Positions 40,753-50,353 are shown, counted from the first letter of the stretch. The stretch: DNA of 64,000 bases from Vibrio variabilis (GCF_003263785.1 NZ_JYJK01000012.1:62001-126000); one strand, 5' to 3'. The notes: generated by a model not told the origin, from the sequence alone. Made by a program: numbers and translations.

Positions 40753-40798
40753 GTAGTGACCACCTATTTTGCCAACTTTTTTGTCTAATATTTTGAGG

Positions 40799-41131
40799 CT
40801 ACAAGTACTCGTTACTGGCGTGAGTATTGACTGGAATCGCCTGACCAATTCGAAGTAACTTTATGATTTGCAGGGGCTGTCCTGTGACATTTTCCAGACG
40901 CATTTTTCGTTCACGTTCAACGAGTCGCTTATACAAATAAACAATAGCACCGATGCCAGAAGAATCCATAAAGCGCACTTGTTCTAGGTCGATTTCTATT
41001 TCTTGGTGTCCATCATTGTGAATGATGTCATCAATTTGAGCTTGAGCCGATCGACTGCCTCGAGCATCAAAATCGCCTAAAACTTTTACTTGAAGGGTTT
41101 GAGTGTTGGTTTCTGCTTTTAGTAGTTCCAT
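40799..41131 (-). CDS. sypA: STAS-domain regulator SypA
   Basis: This 110-residue anti-anti-sigma-factor-like protein is required for biofilm in V. fischeri and is controlled by serine phosphorylation there. VKVLGDFDARGSRSAQ leads the STAS fold, and the phospho-acceptor motif is MDSSGIGAIVYLYK, with Ser57 at the site equivalent to V. fischeri Ser56. The gene leads the main syp operon behind a sigma-54 promoter. SypE, the kinase/phosphatase of SypA, is not encoded here. Confidence 0.9.
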   Translation of the reverse strand: MELLKAETNTQTLQVKVLGDFDARGSRSAQAQIDDIIHNDGHQEIEIDLEQVRFMDSSGIGAIVYLYKRLVERERKMRLENVTGQPLQIIKLLRIGQAIPVNTHASNEYL

Positions 41132-41180
41132 GGTCTTGTCCTCGTCCTAAATGGCTAAATTGTTTCTACATCCAATAGAT

Positions 41181-41196
41181 TGCATGGAGTGTGCCA
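41181..41196 (-). promoter_or_regulatory. Sigma-54 promoter upstream of sypA
   Basis: On the minus strand, TGGCACACTCCATGCA matches TGGCAC-N5-TTGCA with one mismatch and keeps -24 GG and -12 GC. It lies 50 bases upstream of the sypA start. Confidence 0.82.
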
Positions 41197-41265
41197 ATAA
41201 TTTAGTTGTTATATTTCAATCGCTTGGGATTTTAAGGCGGAGTGTTTATCAAATTGAAGATGTGA

Positions 41266-41280
41266 TTCTCAATTTGAAAA
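41266..41280 (+). promoter_or_regulatory. Candidate SypG enhancer site upstream of sypA
   Basis: TTCTCA-ATT-TG matches the core SypG site, 70 bases upstream of the -24 element. It is half of an inverted repeat CAAATTGA (41250-41257) / TCAATTTG (41269-41276). Confidence 0.6.
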
Positions 41281-41363
41281 TAGAAATTGCAGGGTGAGAA
41301 AGGAAAAAAATGGAACGGAAGGCGCAAATAGATAGCTGTAATAAGGCTATAGGGAAGACTTGC

Positions 41364-41401
41364 AATCTAGCTCTGCCACTCGCGAGTGGCAGAGCTAGAT
41401 T
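41364..41401. repeat. Perfect 38-bp palindrome after the GT2 gene
   Basis: The 19-base arms AATCTAGCTCTGCCACTCG and its exact complement meet at the centre, 3 bases after the GT2 stop. There is no T tract on either side. It probably ends or stabilises the upstream transcript. Confidence 0.8.
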
Positions 41402-41404
41402 CAA

Positions 41405-42340
41405 CTAATAGACAATCGCCGTTTTCACCATGGCCTTGAACCGGCGAACGCTCGGGTAGGTGATGAAGGTTTGCACATGTTTTGCTGTGCGATGGAAATA
41501 TCCTTTGTGCTGCGAAGCATACTCGCAATAGGCGTCCATCAGACGCTCATCGACAAAGCGCTTCGCTTTAGAGCACTGGGCTTGAGCACAGCTGACATGA
41601 CGCTGAGCAATCGTCTTCATTGCTTCAATGCGTTTTGGAACATTCGAAGAGACGCTGCCTTGGCGCATCAGGTAGTGCATACGAATTTCGTTGGTAAACG
41701 ACACGTCACCAATCTCACTTAGCTTTAACCACAGATCCCAATCACTGGCACTTGGTAATTCACAGTCAAACCCTTGCACTTGAAGGTAAGCATCACGGCG
41801 ACACATGACCGAAGAAGTACCGACAATGTTCTCTTTGAAAAGCATCGCCGTTGCATGCTTTAACATTTGATAGCCGGAAATCGCAGATTGCGATTCAATA
41901 TGGCGTTGAAACTCGGGCCAGTATTGAAAGCATGGAATAATAAACTCGTTCGCTTCATTGATGTGCTCATAATTGGTGAAGCTGAGTACGCAGTTGGGGT
42001 GATTACTCATAAAAGCGACTTGTTCAGCGAGTTTACTATGTGTCCATAGATCATCAGCATCTAAAAATGCTATCCATTCCCCTTTGGCTTGTGCTACGCC
42101 AAGATTGCGAGCGGCACCTGGGCCTCCACGCTCACTGAGGATAAGTGAGATATGTGGATGGGTATGACTTAATTCAGTTAAGTACTCACGTGAACCGTCC
42201 GTGGAACCATCGTCAACGAACAGGATTTCGTAATCGGTATACGTCTGCTGCTCGATGCTATGTAAGCACTGAGAAAGGTACGCCAAACAGTTGAAGTTTG
42301 GAATGACAATACTGACGGTTGGGTTTGCATGTGAAGTCAT
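41405..42340 (-). CDS. Family 2 glycosyltransferase
   Basis: The 311-residue GT-A enzyme has VSIVIPNFNCLAYLSQCL, ILFVDDGSTDGSREYL, GPGAARNLGVAQAKGEWIAFLDADDLW (DXD-type metal site) and SASDWDLWLKLSEIG. No C-terminal TM was seen, so it is cytosolic or peripheral. It is the last gene of the operon led by the asparagine-synthase-like gene, 11 bases after the flippase gene. It may stand for one of sypI or sypJ, though those are reported as other transferase types, so no symbol is given. Confidence 0.88.
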   Translation of the reverse strand: MTSHANPTVSIVIPNFNCLAYLSQCLHSIEQQTYTDYEILFVDDGSTDGSREYLTELSHTHPHISLILSERGGPGAARNLGVAQAKGEWIAFLDADDLWTHSKLAEQVAFMSNHPNCVLSFTNYEHINEANEFIIPCFQYWPEFQRHIESQSAISGYQMLKHATAMLFKENIVGTSSVMCRRDAYLQVQGFDCELPSASDWDLWLKLSEIGDVSFTNEIRMHYLMRQGSVSSNVPKRIEAMKTIAQRHVSCAQAQCSKAKRFVDERLMDAYCEYASQHKGYFHRTAKHVQTFITYPSVRRFKAMVKTAIVY

Positions 42341-42351
42341 GTTGGGATTCC

Positions 42352-43770
42352 TTATAAACGTTTAGCGAACGTATCAGTGTGGATGGCGTTGTCGGCTTGT
42401 TTCGCTTTAGGTCGCCAGCTGTTCATCAGCCAAAAGCTGAATAGGGCGGTTTGTACCAGCCAGCCCGCAACCAGGTAAATGGATGACAATTGGTTTAGTG
42501 CGATAAAAATTGTTACCCAAACTAGGTGAATAGCAAGTTGGATGTAGTGATGATTCAGTACCAGACGTTTTTGGCTGGCACGGTCAAACAGATAGGCACG
42601 CAGTGCATAGATGGCGATAAAGGCAAATACAACGCCTTGGATTCCAAATAGCCAGCTTGAGATGGTAAACGCACTAAGCGCTGCTATGGCCATAATCGTA
42701 TTGATTTTTAGGACAATTTTAGGCTGTTTCTCAATATAGCAACCCGTGGTCAAGGTATGGGAAATTTGCTTAAACGCGATGCCCAGTGCTAGCCACGGAA
42801 TCCATTGTGACGCTTCGTGGTAGCGTGCCGGAAACCCGTTTTCAATAATAACAGGAGCAAACAGAGCGATACTCATTGCGAACCAAATAGTGGTATGGCA
42901 CAGGGTTTCGGCGATACGTACGGTTTTTACTTTTCCGTTCTCTTCATTGAGTATCTGAAAGCGCTTTGGAAACCACCATAGGGTGAGGGGTTCACACAAA
43001 AAGGCGACAATAAGGGCGAATTGCATCGCGATGGCGTACTGAGCTAATGATTCTAGCCCAACAGATGCAGCCAAGATCCAGCGCTCAGCACCAGCCGCGA
43101 CAAATAGTAGCGATCCAGAGAAGATAAGAGGTAGCCCATAATGTCTCATTTGTTTTGCGATATGTGCATCCCAGCTAAATGAAAGTGAACACCATTGTTT
43201 GACTAACAGAAGGGTTGCTAAGTACAGAGAGGAGAGCAGAGCGGAGAGCAATACGCCAGTCAATCCTAAACCATAATGTAGGAAAGCAAAGGTCAAAACG
43301 GCTTGAATCACAGCTTTACTACTGGTTAGCAAAAAGAACAAGCGAGCATTGTCGACTAATCTTAGCCAGGTTAGCGGCATGTTGATGGTACAGCTGACGA
43401 TCAGGGTCAAAGTGACCAAAATAAAATCTGTGCTGCTGATTTGCGTCCATGTGGACAGAACAACAAAACCAATGGGTACGGCAGCGACGAGTGCCATGGC
43501 GGCGATAATGAGCTGTTGAATCGTGGCGGTGCTGTTTGAGGTGTCAAACGTTCTGCCTTTCGCCTCTCCAGCTTGCTTGTAAAGCGCTTCTACCAAACCA
43601 AAACCAAGAATAATGCCACCAACGTTTAATATGGACAGCCATAGATCAAGCTGACCGTAGTCCGTGGTAGACAGTGCCCCAGCAACAATTGGCAGCATGA
43701 TAAACGATACGCCTTTCATCAAAACTAGCCCTGCGGCGTAGTAAAGCGACTGTTGAATAGCGCGGCTCAT
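42352..43770 (-). CDS. Polysaccharide flippase (Wzx-type, MOP superfamily; SypK role)
   Basis: The 472-residue membrane protein has about 14 TMs and the N-terminal motif GVSFIMLPIVAGALSTTDYGQLDLWLSI, common to lipopolysaccharide flippases. It should move the lipid-linked repeat unit to the periplasm. This is the step assigned to SypK in V. fischeri, where the gene lies between sypJ and sypL. Here it lies upstream of sypA. It overlaps the preceding gene by ATGA. Confidence 0.88.
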   Translation of the reverse strand: MSRAIQQSLYYAAGLVLMKGVSFIMLPIVAGALSTTDYGQLDLWLSILNVGGIILGFGLVEALYKQAGEAKGRTFDTSNSTATIQQLIIAAMALVAAVPIGFVVLSTWTQISSTDFILVTLTLIVSCTINMPLTWLRLVDNARLFFLLTSSKAVIQAVLTFAFLHYGLGLTGVLLSALLSSLYLATLLLVKQWCSLSFSWDAHIAKQMRHYGLPLIFSGSLLFVAAGAERWILAASVGLESLAQYAIAMQFALIVAFLCEPLTLWWFPKRFQILNEENGKVKTVRIAETLCHTTIWFAMSIALFAPVIIENGFPARYHEASQWIPWLALGIAFKQISHTLTTGCYIEKQPKIVLKINTIMAIAALSAFTISSWLFGIQGVVFAFIAIYALRAYLFDRASQKRLVLNHHYIQLAIHLVWVTIFIALNQLSSIYLVAGWLVQTALFSFWLMNSWRPKAKQADNAIHTDTFAKRL

Positions 43771-44953
43771 AATGTTGCTCCTTGTAACTGGTCGTTGCCT
43801 TCAATGGCGGTGGCCAGTTTCTTGGCTGAGCTGCGAGCACTGTAAAGTCGAGTCACACGAGTTCGTGCTTTGTCTAACTGGCTCATTCGCTGCGAGATGG
43901 TAAGTGAGTACGTTTTGACGATGGCAGCCGCCAAACTTTGTGGATCTTTTGGTGGTACTAACAGTCCGGTACCTTCAACGATCATTTCCTTGCAGCCCAT
44001 GAAGTTACTACAAATAACTGGCAGCCCGAGAGCCATCGCTTCTTTTACGACAACGGGTCCGGTGTCTCTATCTCCGTCACGCGCTTCACAAAAGGGAGTG
44101 CAAAGCGCTAAATAGTGTGAAGCATTATCAATGATCCATTCTGAAGGGCGGCTGCCGAGAAAGTGCACTTGCTCAGCAATGCCTAACTGATTGGCTAGCG
44201 CGACGAGCAAGGACTTCTGTTCACCATCACCGACAAGGTCTAAATCGGGACGTTCATCATCCGGAAGTAGCGCAATGGCTTGAAGGAGATCAACCAGCCC
44301 TTTTTTCTCCGTCAGGCGACCGACAAAAAGTAACCGCCCATTGTGATGTTGGCGAGGATGAAATGGATAACGGCTAAGCTCTATGCCGCATTCAACGATA
44401 TGTACTGGGTGGTTAGGTGCAAGCTCTAAAAACTGGTTACACATATCTTCACAAACGCAAACTGAAAAGCTGGAAGATTCTAGCTTGAGGCCAAATCGGC
44501 CGGGCGCGCATAAACATCGTAACCGTGGCCGACAAAAGAGACTTGGCAACCTGAAAGCTTGCTTGCTGCAATCGCTGTCGCCGCGGTATGCAGAGCAAAA
44601 TGAGCATGAAGGTGGTCACAGTCATTCTCTATTGCCACTCGTGCGAGTTGTCCTGCACTGCGAATCAGTGATTTTTTTGGAAGGCCATTTTGACGAACAA
44701 TGAATGACAGAGCTTTGACGCTTCTGAAAGGGTTACGAAGCCAAATAGCAAGAGCAGAAAAATTGCTAATGCTAGAAAGCGCAACGGCCTTATCGAGCAG
44801 TGGCTTATCAACAGGCTGACCACCACTTTGATGGATGTTGAAGGCAAATGGCTTCACTTGATACCCGAGTGCTTCCATCGCACGTATTTCTGTACCGACG
44901 AAGGTTTCTGACAGAACAGGGAAATCGCTGAGTACGTAACCTAGAGTCTTCAT
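43767..44953 (-). CDS. Family 4 glycosyltransferase, frameshift in assembly
   Basis: The reconstructed 395-residue GT-B enzyme starts LGYVLSDFPVLSETFVGTEIRAME, typical of colanic-acid-type transferases (WcaL-like). It continues with HLHAHFALHTAATA, LLFVGRLTEKKGLVDLLQAIA and the donor site DTGPVVVKEAMALGLPVICSN. The frame breaks at 44491-44492; one added base joins YARPADLG to LKLESSSFSVCVCE. It may fill a sypI/sypJ role. The ATG at 44953 has AGGAGC upstream. Confidence 0.85.
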
Positions 44954-44962
44954 TGCTTGCTC

Positions 44963-46629
44963 CTATGCGCCAGTGATCGACTGAATAGCGGTTAGCGGCT
45001 TCGATTGCGACCAAACCGCGCTAAAGCCAAGAGTCGGTAAATGCTGCTGAACGCGTTGCCATGCCTGATCATCTTTGATGTTGTTTAGACAGTTCATCTG
45101 ACGCAAGCTGCGCTCAAGGGTACCGCGAGACAGATGCTTTGCTAGCTCGCTGTAGTTATACATAGGCGTGCTGTTTTTGCCCCAGTTTTCAATGCCTAGG
45201 CGACTCGTCAATGCAGGGTAGCGGTAACTTAGTGGCAATCCGTGGCTAAGCGGCTGATCGGTTTTGTCCCAGCGAACATTAGCAAGCTTTGGAGACAGCT
45301 TCTGTATCGCTTTTCGATGAAAGCGGCTCGCGAGTTTATAGCGCACTGGTAAGTGAGCAATCTGATACAGCGCATCTTTGTTGAGAAATGGATGGCTGCG
45401 AAGGTAGTGCGAATCTAACATTTGTTGGCCGCAAGCGACAAACCGAACCACGCGATTTTGTAAATAGAAGTTGTCCAAAAAACGTGCTGGTGTATCAAAT
45501 TGATGGGCGTGACGTTCAATGATTCTATTTAGGTCACTGAGCATGGTTTTTTTGTATTGAGGTGCATAGCTGAAAAACGGTGTGGCTGATTTCGAATATT
45601 CCTCACGAATGTAGCGCTTAGCTCGCTCCATCAGTGATGTGTGACCTACCATGCCTTGACCGAAGATGCTAAAACCGGGAAAACCACGGTCGTAGTAAAA
45701 CGCTCTTGCAACTTCAGCACCGGTGCCAGTGAGAAGCATGCGCCCAGTGGTTTGTGCCAACAATGAAGAATCAAGAATCGAGTGGGCATGATGAAGAGGG
45801 ACTTCACCATTGCCGAGATCCGCGACTCGTTGAATGGTGCTGGGTTCTGTGGGCGTCGCGAACTCGCTTCCAGTAATCAAACGAAGCCCTGCACACTCGG
45901 CAAGGGTTTTGGCAATTTGATGGTCACTAGAAAGTGGTGAGCCATAGGTTAGCGTCGTTGGCTTTTTCCCCAGTGCTGTAGCAGCAGACAGAATTAGGCG
46001 AGAGTCGAGCCGCCACTTAATGACACCATTGGGTCACTGTCGCAGTTAAATGCTTCGCGAACAGCTTCGACAAAGGCTTCCAAAGCATCATCAAAGCGGG
46101 TGATGTCGTTGCCTAACATCGGGGTATCTTGATGAGATTCGACGCTGGTACGCTCTGAATCTATGGTGACGGTTGTGTTCCCATTTAGGCAGCGGATCTC
46201 ATCCCATAATGTTTGCTCATCAAACAACTGGCCGAACGCCACTAATGTGCGTTGAGCGCTCGATGTTTTAGGCTGGTGCTGCGTAAAGGTGCTAAGCGCT
46301 TGACGACTGGTATAAAGTATTGTGCTGTGTTGGTGTTCGCCAACCCAAACCGGGAAAATACCTAGACGATCGGTGCATGCTTGTACGGTTTGCTCATCGT
46401 TATCAACAACAATCCAACTGCGACCCCAATAAGATTGGCTTCGGTTTAGACTCACATCGGCGATGATGTCCGCATCGCTGGCAGCGCTGGCGGGGTCACC
46501 CCAACAAATCACGGTTTTATGGCCAAGGTTCCAAATGGTCGCACTATCCAGTTCGCCCTCATTGGCGGTGTTAGTCATGCCGACTGCTTGGTTGGTCGCT
46601 TTTGGAATTGTAATGAGATAATGTGCCAT
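44963..46629 (-). CDS. Asparagine-synthase-like amidotransferase in the polysaccharide locus, frameshift in assembly
   Basis: The reconstructed 555-residue protein has an N-terminal domain of about 200 residues like class II glutaminases (VVDNDEQTVQACTDRLGIFPVW) and a C-terminal synthetase domain. The latter has PP-loop SLSGGLDSRLIL and LLTGTGAEVARAF. The catalytic Cys2 of AsnB is absent: the protein starts MAHYLITIPK. The frame breaks near 46009; one added C restores SGGLDSR. Relatives in exopolysaccharide clusters are suspected to amidate sugars. It heads its operon behind a sigma-54 promoter. Confidence 0.8.
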
Positions 46630-46665
46630 AACCCTGCCTCAGAAGTTTTATTGATACCTCTGTAT

Positions 46666-46681
46666 TGCAACAGCCGTGCCC
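46666..46681 (-). promoter_or_regulatory. Sigma-54 promoter upstream of the asparagine-synthase-like gene
   Basis: On the minus strand, GGGCACGGCTGTTGCA differs from TGGCACG-N4-TTGCA only at the first base. Confidence 0.85.
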
Positions 46682-46758
46682 AAATTTAAGTTCAATAAAT
46701 ACAGTTAGTTATGTTTGTTTCTTGAAGTGGTAACGGTGTTTTATCATTTTGACAATCA

Positions 46759-46773
46759 AAATCAGATTGAGAA
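46759..46773 (-). promoter_or_regulatory. Candidate SypG enhancer site upstream of the asparagine-synthase-like gene
   Basis: On the minus strand, TTCTCA-ATC-TG matches the core SypG site, 78 bases upstream of the -24 element. Confidence 0.58.
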
Positions 46774-46802
46774 TTGGCATAGAGATAGGATTGAGAGTGG
46801 AC

Positions 46803-46833
46803 AAAAAAAGAGAGTCGCAAGTGACTCTCTTTT
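46803..46833 (-). terminator. Terminator of ygiQ
   Basis: AAAGAGAGTC and GACTCTCTTT enclose GCAAGT. On the minus strand the stem is followed by a run of T. Confidence 0.85.
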
Positions 46834-46870
46834 ATGCAGCGACAATTCGCTAAATGTTGGCATCGGTGCG

Positions 46871-49216
46871 TTAAGCACGCGCGCGGCGTTTAGGTGCGCC
46901 TTTACCGTTTGGTTTGCCAGCTGGTTCGCGCCTGATCTTTGTTGACCATTTGGTTTGCTATTTGGCTTACCGTTACCTTGTTTACCGCTACCTTGCTTAC
47001 CAGAGCCTTTAGTACCTTGAGTACCATGACCTTGAGCACCATGGCCTTGATTCTGACCACCTGCAGAACGTTGACCTGGTTTCTTGCGGCGCTGACCGTC
47101 GGTTCGGATATCCGGTTGTCCCTTAGTGTGCTTGGTGGCAAATCGATTCGCACCGTGACGGCCAGATTTACGGCGCTGGCTGGTGTGCGTGAATCAATAT
47201 CTTCAGCCGGCACCAAGCAGCTCGGCTTATCACCAATGAGGTATTGTTTACCCATGTTGACCAAGGCTTCACGGATCAGTGGCCAGTTGTCTGGATCGTG
47301 ATAACGCAATAGAGCTTTGTGCAAACGGCGCTGACGTTCGCCCTTGGCCACTGGCAAGTCTTCACGTTTCTTGTATTTGACGCGTTTCAGTGGGTTCGTT
47401 TCTGAGTAATACATGGATGTGGCATTACACATTGGTGACGGGTAGAAGTTCTGAACCTGGTCACACTCAAAGTTGTTCTTTTTCAGCCACAGCGCTAGGT
47501 TGAGCATGTCTTCATCTTCCGTCCCTGGGTGAGCAGAGATGAAGTATGGGATCAGGTACTGTTTCTTGCCCGCTTCGGCGCTGTATTTTTCAAACATCTC
47601 TTTGAAGCGGTCATAGGTACCCATACCAGGCTTCATCATCAGATCCAGTGGGCCTTTTTCAGTATGCTCTGGTGCGATTTTTAGATAGCCACCCACGTGG
47701 TGGGTCACCAGTTCACGAACGTATTCTGGAGATTCAATGGCCAAGTCATAACGAACACCAGAGGCGATCATGACCTTTTTCACACCATCAACTTTACGCG
47801 CTGCACGGTATAGGTCGATGGTGTGCTTATGATCTGTGTTGAGCTTGTTACAGATGCCCGGGAACACGCAAGAAGGACGTCGGCAGTTAGCTTCTGCTTT
47901 TGGATCCGAGCAGCCTAAGCGATACATGTTGGCTGTTGGACCGCCCAAATCAGAGATGGTACCTGTGAAGCCTGGTACTTTGTCGCGGATCTCTTCAAGC
48001 TCACCAATGATGGATTCTTGTGAGCGGTTTTGAATGATTCGTCCTTCGTGTTCGGTGATTGAACAGAAAGAGCAACCACCAAAACAGCCACGCATGATAT
48101 TAACCGAGGTTTTGATCATGTCGTAGGCAGGGATCTTGGCTTTACCATATTTAGGGTGAGGTACACGCGCGTATGGCAGGCCAAACACGTAATCCATCTC
48201 TTCTGTGGTAAGCGGGATCGGTGCTTGGTTTACCCAAAGCTCGCGGTTTCCATGGCGCTGAATTAACGCTCGACCCGAATAAGGGTTGGTCTCAAGGTGC
48301 ATCACACGGCTGGCATGGGCGTAAAGAATACGGTCATTATTGAGTTTCTCGAAAGGTGGCAAGCGCACCGCCGTCGAGGCAGCATCATGACGAGATGGAC
48401 GAATAGTAATCGGCTTCGCTTCAGCTTCGGTCTCTGACTTGTTGGTGTCGCAGTTTGATTCCACCTGATATGGGTTTTGTGGCACGAATGCTTTGCCCGG
48501 CTTTTCGATACGAGATGAGTCAATGATGGTGTATTGCTCAGGCTCTGCTGCTAAGTTGACTGCAGTGCCGCGAATATTGGTCATATCAGCGACGCTTTCA
48601 CCATCGGCTAATCGGTGTGCGACCTCGACGAGCGCACGTTCGGCGTTACCAAACAGCAGGATGTCTGCTTTGGCATCAAACAGTACTGAGCGACGAACTT
48701 TATCTGACCAATAATCGTAGTGAGCAATACGGCGCAAGCTGGCTTCAATACCACCCAGTACGATAGGGGTTTCTTTGTAGGCTTCTCGGCAACGCTGTGA
48801 ATACACCAATGTTGCACGATCTGGACGTTTACCACCTTCGTTGTTTGGTGTGTAAGCATCGTCGTGGCGCAGTTTTTTATCCGCGGTGTAACGGTTGATC
48901 ATCGAATCCATGTTGCCAGCAGTGATACCGAAGAAGAGATTCGGTTGACCGAGGCTCATGAAGTCATTTTTATTGCTCCAGTCTGGCTGAGCAATGATAC
49001 CAACGCGGAAGCCTTGCGATTCAAGCAGGCGGCCAATGATAGCCATACCAAAACTAGGATGATCCACATACGCATCCCCGTGACAATAATGATGTCACAG
49101 CTGTCCCATCCAAGGGCGTCCATCTCTTTTCTGCTGGTGGGCAAAAAAGGAGCAATACCAAAGCATTCCGCCCAGTATTTTTTGTGCTCATGGATTGGGG
49201 TAATGTCGTTGTGCAT
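46871..49216 (-). CDS. ygiQ: YgiQ family radical SAM protein, frameshifts in assembly
   Basis: The reconstructed 782-residue radical SAM enzyme is of unknown reaction. The N-terminus ([35 protein letters not shown]) and [33 protein letters not shown] match E. coli YgiQ. The Fe-S motif is [19 protein letters not shown]. The tail is a basic, Gly/Gln-rich low-complexity region with repeats such as [14 protein letters not shown] units. Three indels are needed: C4 run at 49076-49079, near 47180 ([14 protein letters not shown]), and near 46920 (tail [11 protein letters not shown], stop 46871). The start is ATG at 49216 behind AGAGG. Confidence 0.92.
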
Positions 49217-49377
49217 ATTTTAACCTCTAGTTTGAAGGCGGGCATTATATACTTCAATTCCAGTGACTTCAAAGCCCAAACAAAGTGTGGTTATTTTGGT
49301 TTACGACGAGTCAATGGCATTCATCCTCAAGCTGATATATCATCAGCGCCAATGATTTTTGCTTTGAACTCATACCC

Positions 49378-50061
49378 ATGATTACCGCTGTTTTGACATT
49401 ACTTGCTCCGGCACTTGCCGTTGCGATGCTCGTTCTCACTCTTATTTTAGCAAAGGGTGACATTTGCCCTGGGCAAAGGGGTCGCATTCACAAGCTACTG
49501 CCGGCAATGGGCATACTTTGGCTTGCCATCGCATCTTTAAGGATTGAAGCCTTTTTGGTGGTGTTTGCGCTGTTCTTTTTCTATTCCAAAGTACAAACAG
49601 GTAAAACTCGAGAAAAAGGGCCTTTCTGGGCTTTGCACCTCGCTAATGGTATGGCTATGACGTTCTCGGTTATTTTGATCGCCCAACAACCAAATCTAGC
49701 CCAATCTTTGTCGCTCGCCAGCGCGGGGTTACTACTGGGCGCCGCTTTTGCCCATCTACTGCTGACAATGGCGAAGACACGACTTCAAGCTTTTCATCGC
49801 ATCTTACCGGTGTCAGGCGTCGTCTTTGCCATGCTATTGGCATTAAGTTTTGTGTTTAATGCGTATCAGTGGGAGCCAGAGGTTGTTGCTAACTATACAC
49901 CCGCGGTGATCATTTCCTTGCTCATGCTAATGGCGGGTATTGTGATTTGGAGCTGGCACATTATTCGACATCAAGCGCCAGCGAAAGGTCAGCTAGCGGT
50001 CGCGTTTTTGAGCCTGTTGGTGACCAATATCGGGCTGTTGCAGCTTTACTGGCTTGCTTGA
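49378..50061 (+). CDS. Multi-pass inner-membrane protein of unknown function
   Basis: I do not recognise the family. The 227-residue protein has about seven hydrophobic segments and short loops, beginning MITAVLTLLAPALAVAMLVLTLILAKG. A basic loop (KVQTGKTREKG) follows the third segment. No catalytic motif was seen. It is transcribed alone and ends in a terminator. Confidence 0.7.
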   Translation: MITAVLTLLAPALAVAMLVLTLILAKGDICPGQRGRIHKLLPAMGILWLAIASLRIEAFLVVFALFFFYSKVQTGKTREKGPFWALHLANGMAMTFSVILIAQQPNLAQSLSLASAGLLLGAAFAHLLLTMAKTRLQAFHRILPVSGVVFAMLLALSFVFNAYQWEPEVVANYTPAVIISLLMLMAGIVIWSWHIIRHQAPAKGQLAVAFLSLLVTNIGLLQLYWLA

Positions 50062-50097
50062 ACTGTAAACCAAGTCACTTTCTATTCCGTAATAAAC

Positions 50098-50125
50098 AGC
50101 TAGTCTTTAAGGGCTAGCTTTTTTT
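50098..50125 (+). terminator. Terminator after the membrane-protein gene
   Basis: AGCTAG and CTAGCT enclose a 10-base loop and are followed by TTTTTTT. Confidence 0.75.
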
Positions 50126-50138
50126 ATGGAGTGCAGTT

Positions 50139-50339
50139 ATGGATCTAAGTAATGTGAGCGGTTTTGATAGTATTATTTTGCTTGGTATCGTCAACGAAAA
50201 ATTGCGCTTAGAGTGCGACTCGTTTGATGAGTTGGTGAGCATGTATGAAATGGACGTAGAAGGCGTGGTAGGCAAATTGGATATGCTCGGTTACCAGTAT
50301 GATCCATTGACCAATCAGTTCAAAGCGTATGAACGCTAA
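50139..50339 (+). CDS. Small DUF4250-like protein
   Basis: The 66-residue acidic protein has ILLGIVNEKLRLECDSFDELVSMYEMD, which resembles the short DUF4250 family of unknown function. GGAG lies 9 bases before the ATG. It is flanked by terminators on both sides, so it is a separate unit. Confidence 0.72.
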   Translation: MDLSNVSGFDSIILLGIVNEKLRLECDSFDELVSMYEMDVEGVVGKLDMLGYQYDPLTNQFKAYER

Positions 50340-50353
50340 AACGCTGACCATAG

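Noticed and set aside
41132..41404. Small RNA or riboswitch between the GT2 gene and sypA
   Set aside because: The region is explained by the sigma-54 promoter, enhancer-like sites and palindrome; no riboswitch core was recognised.
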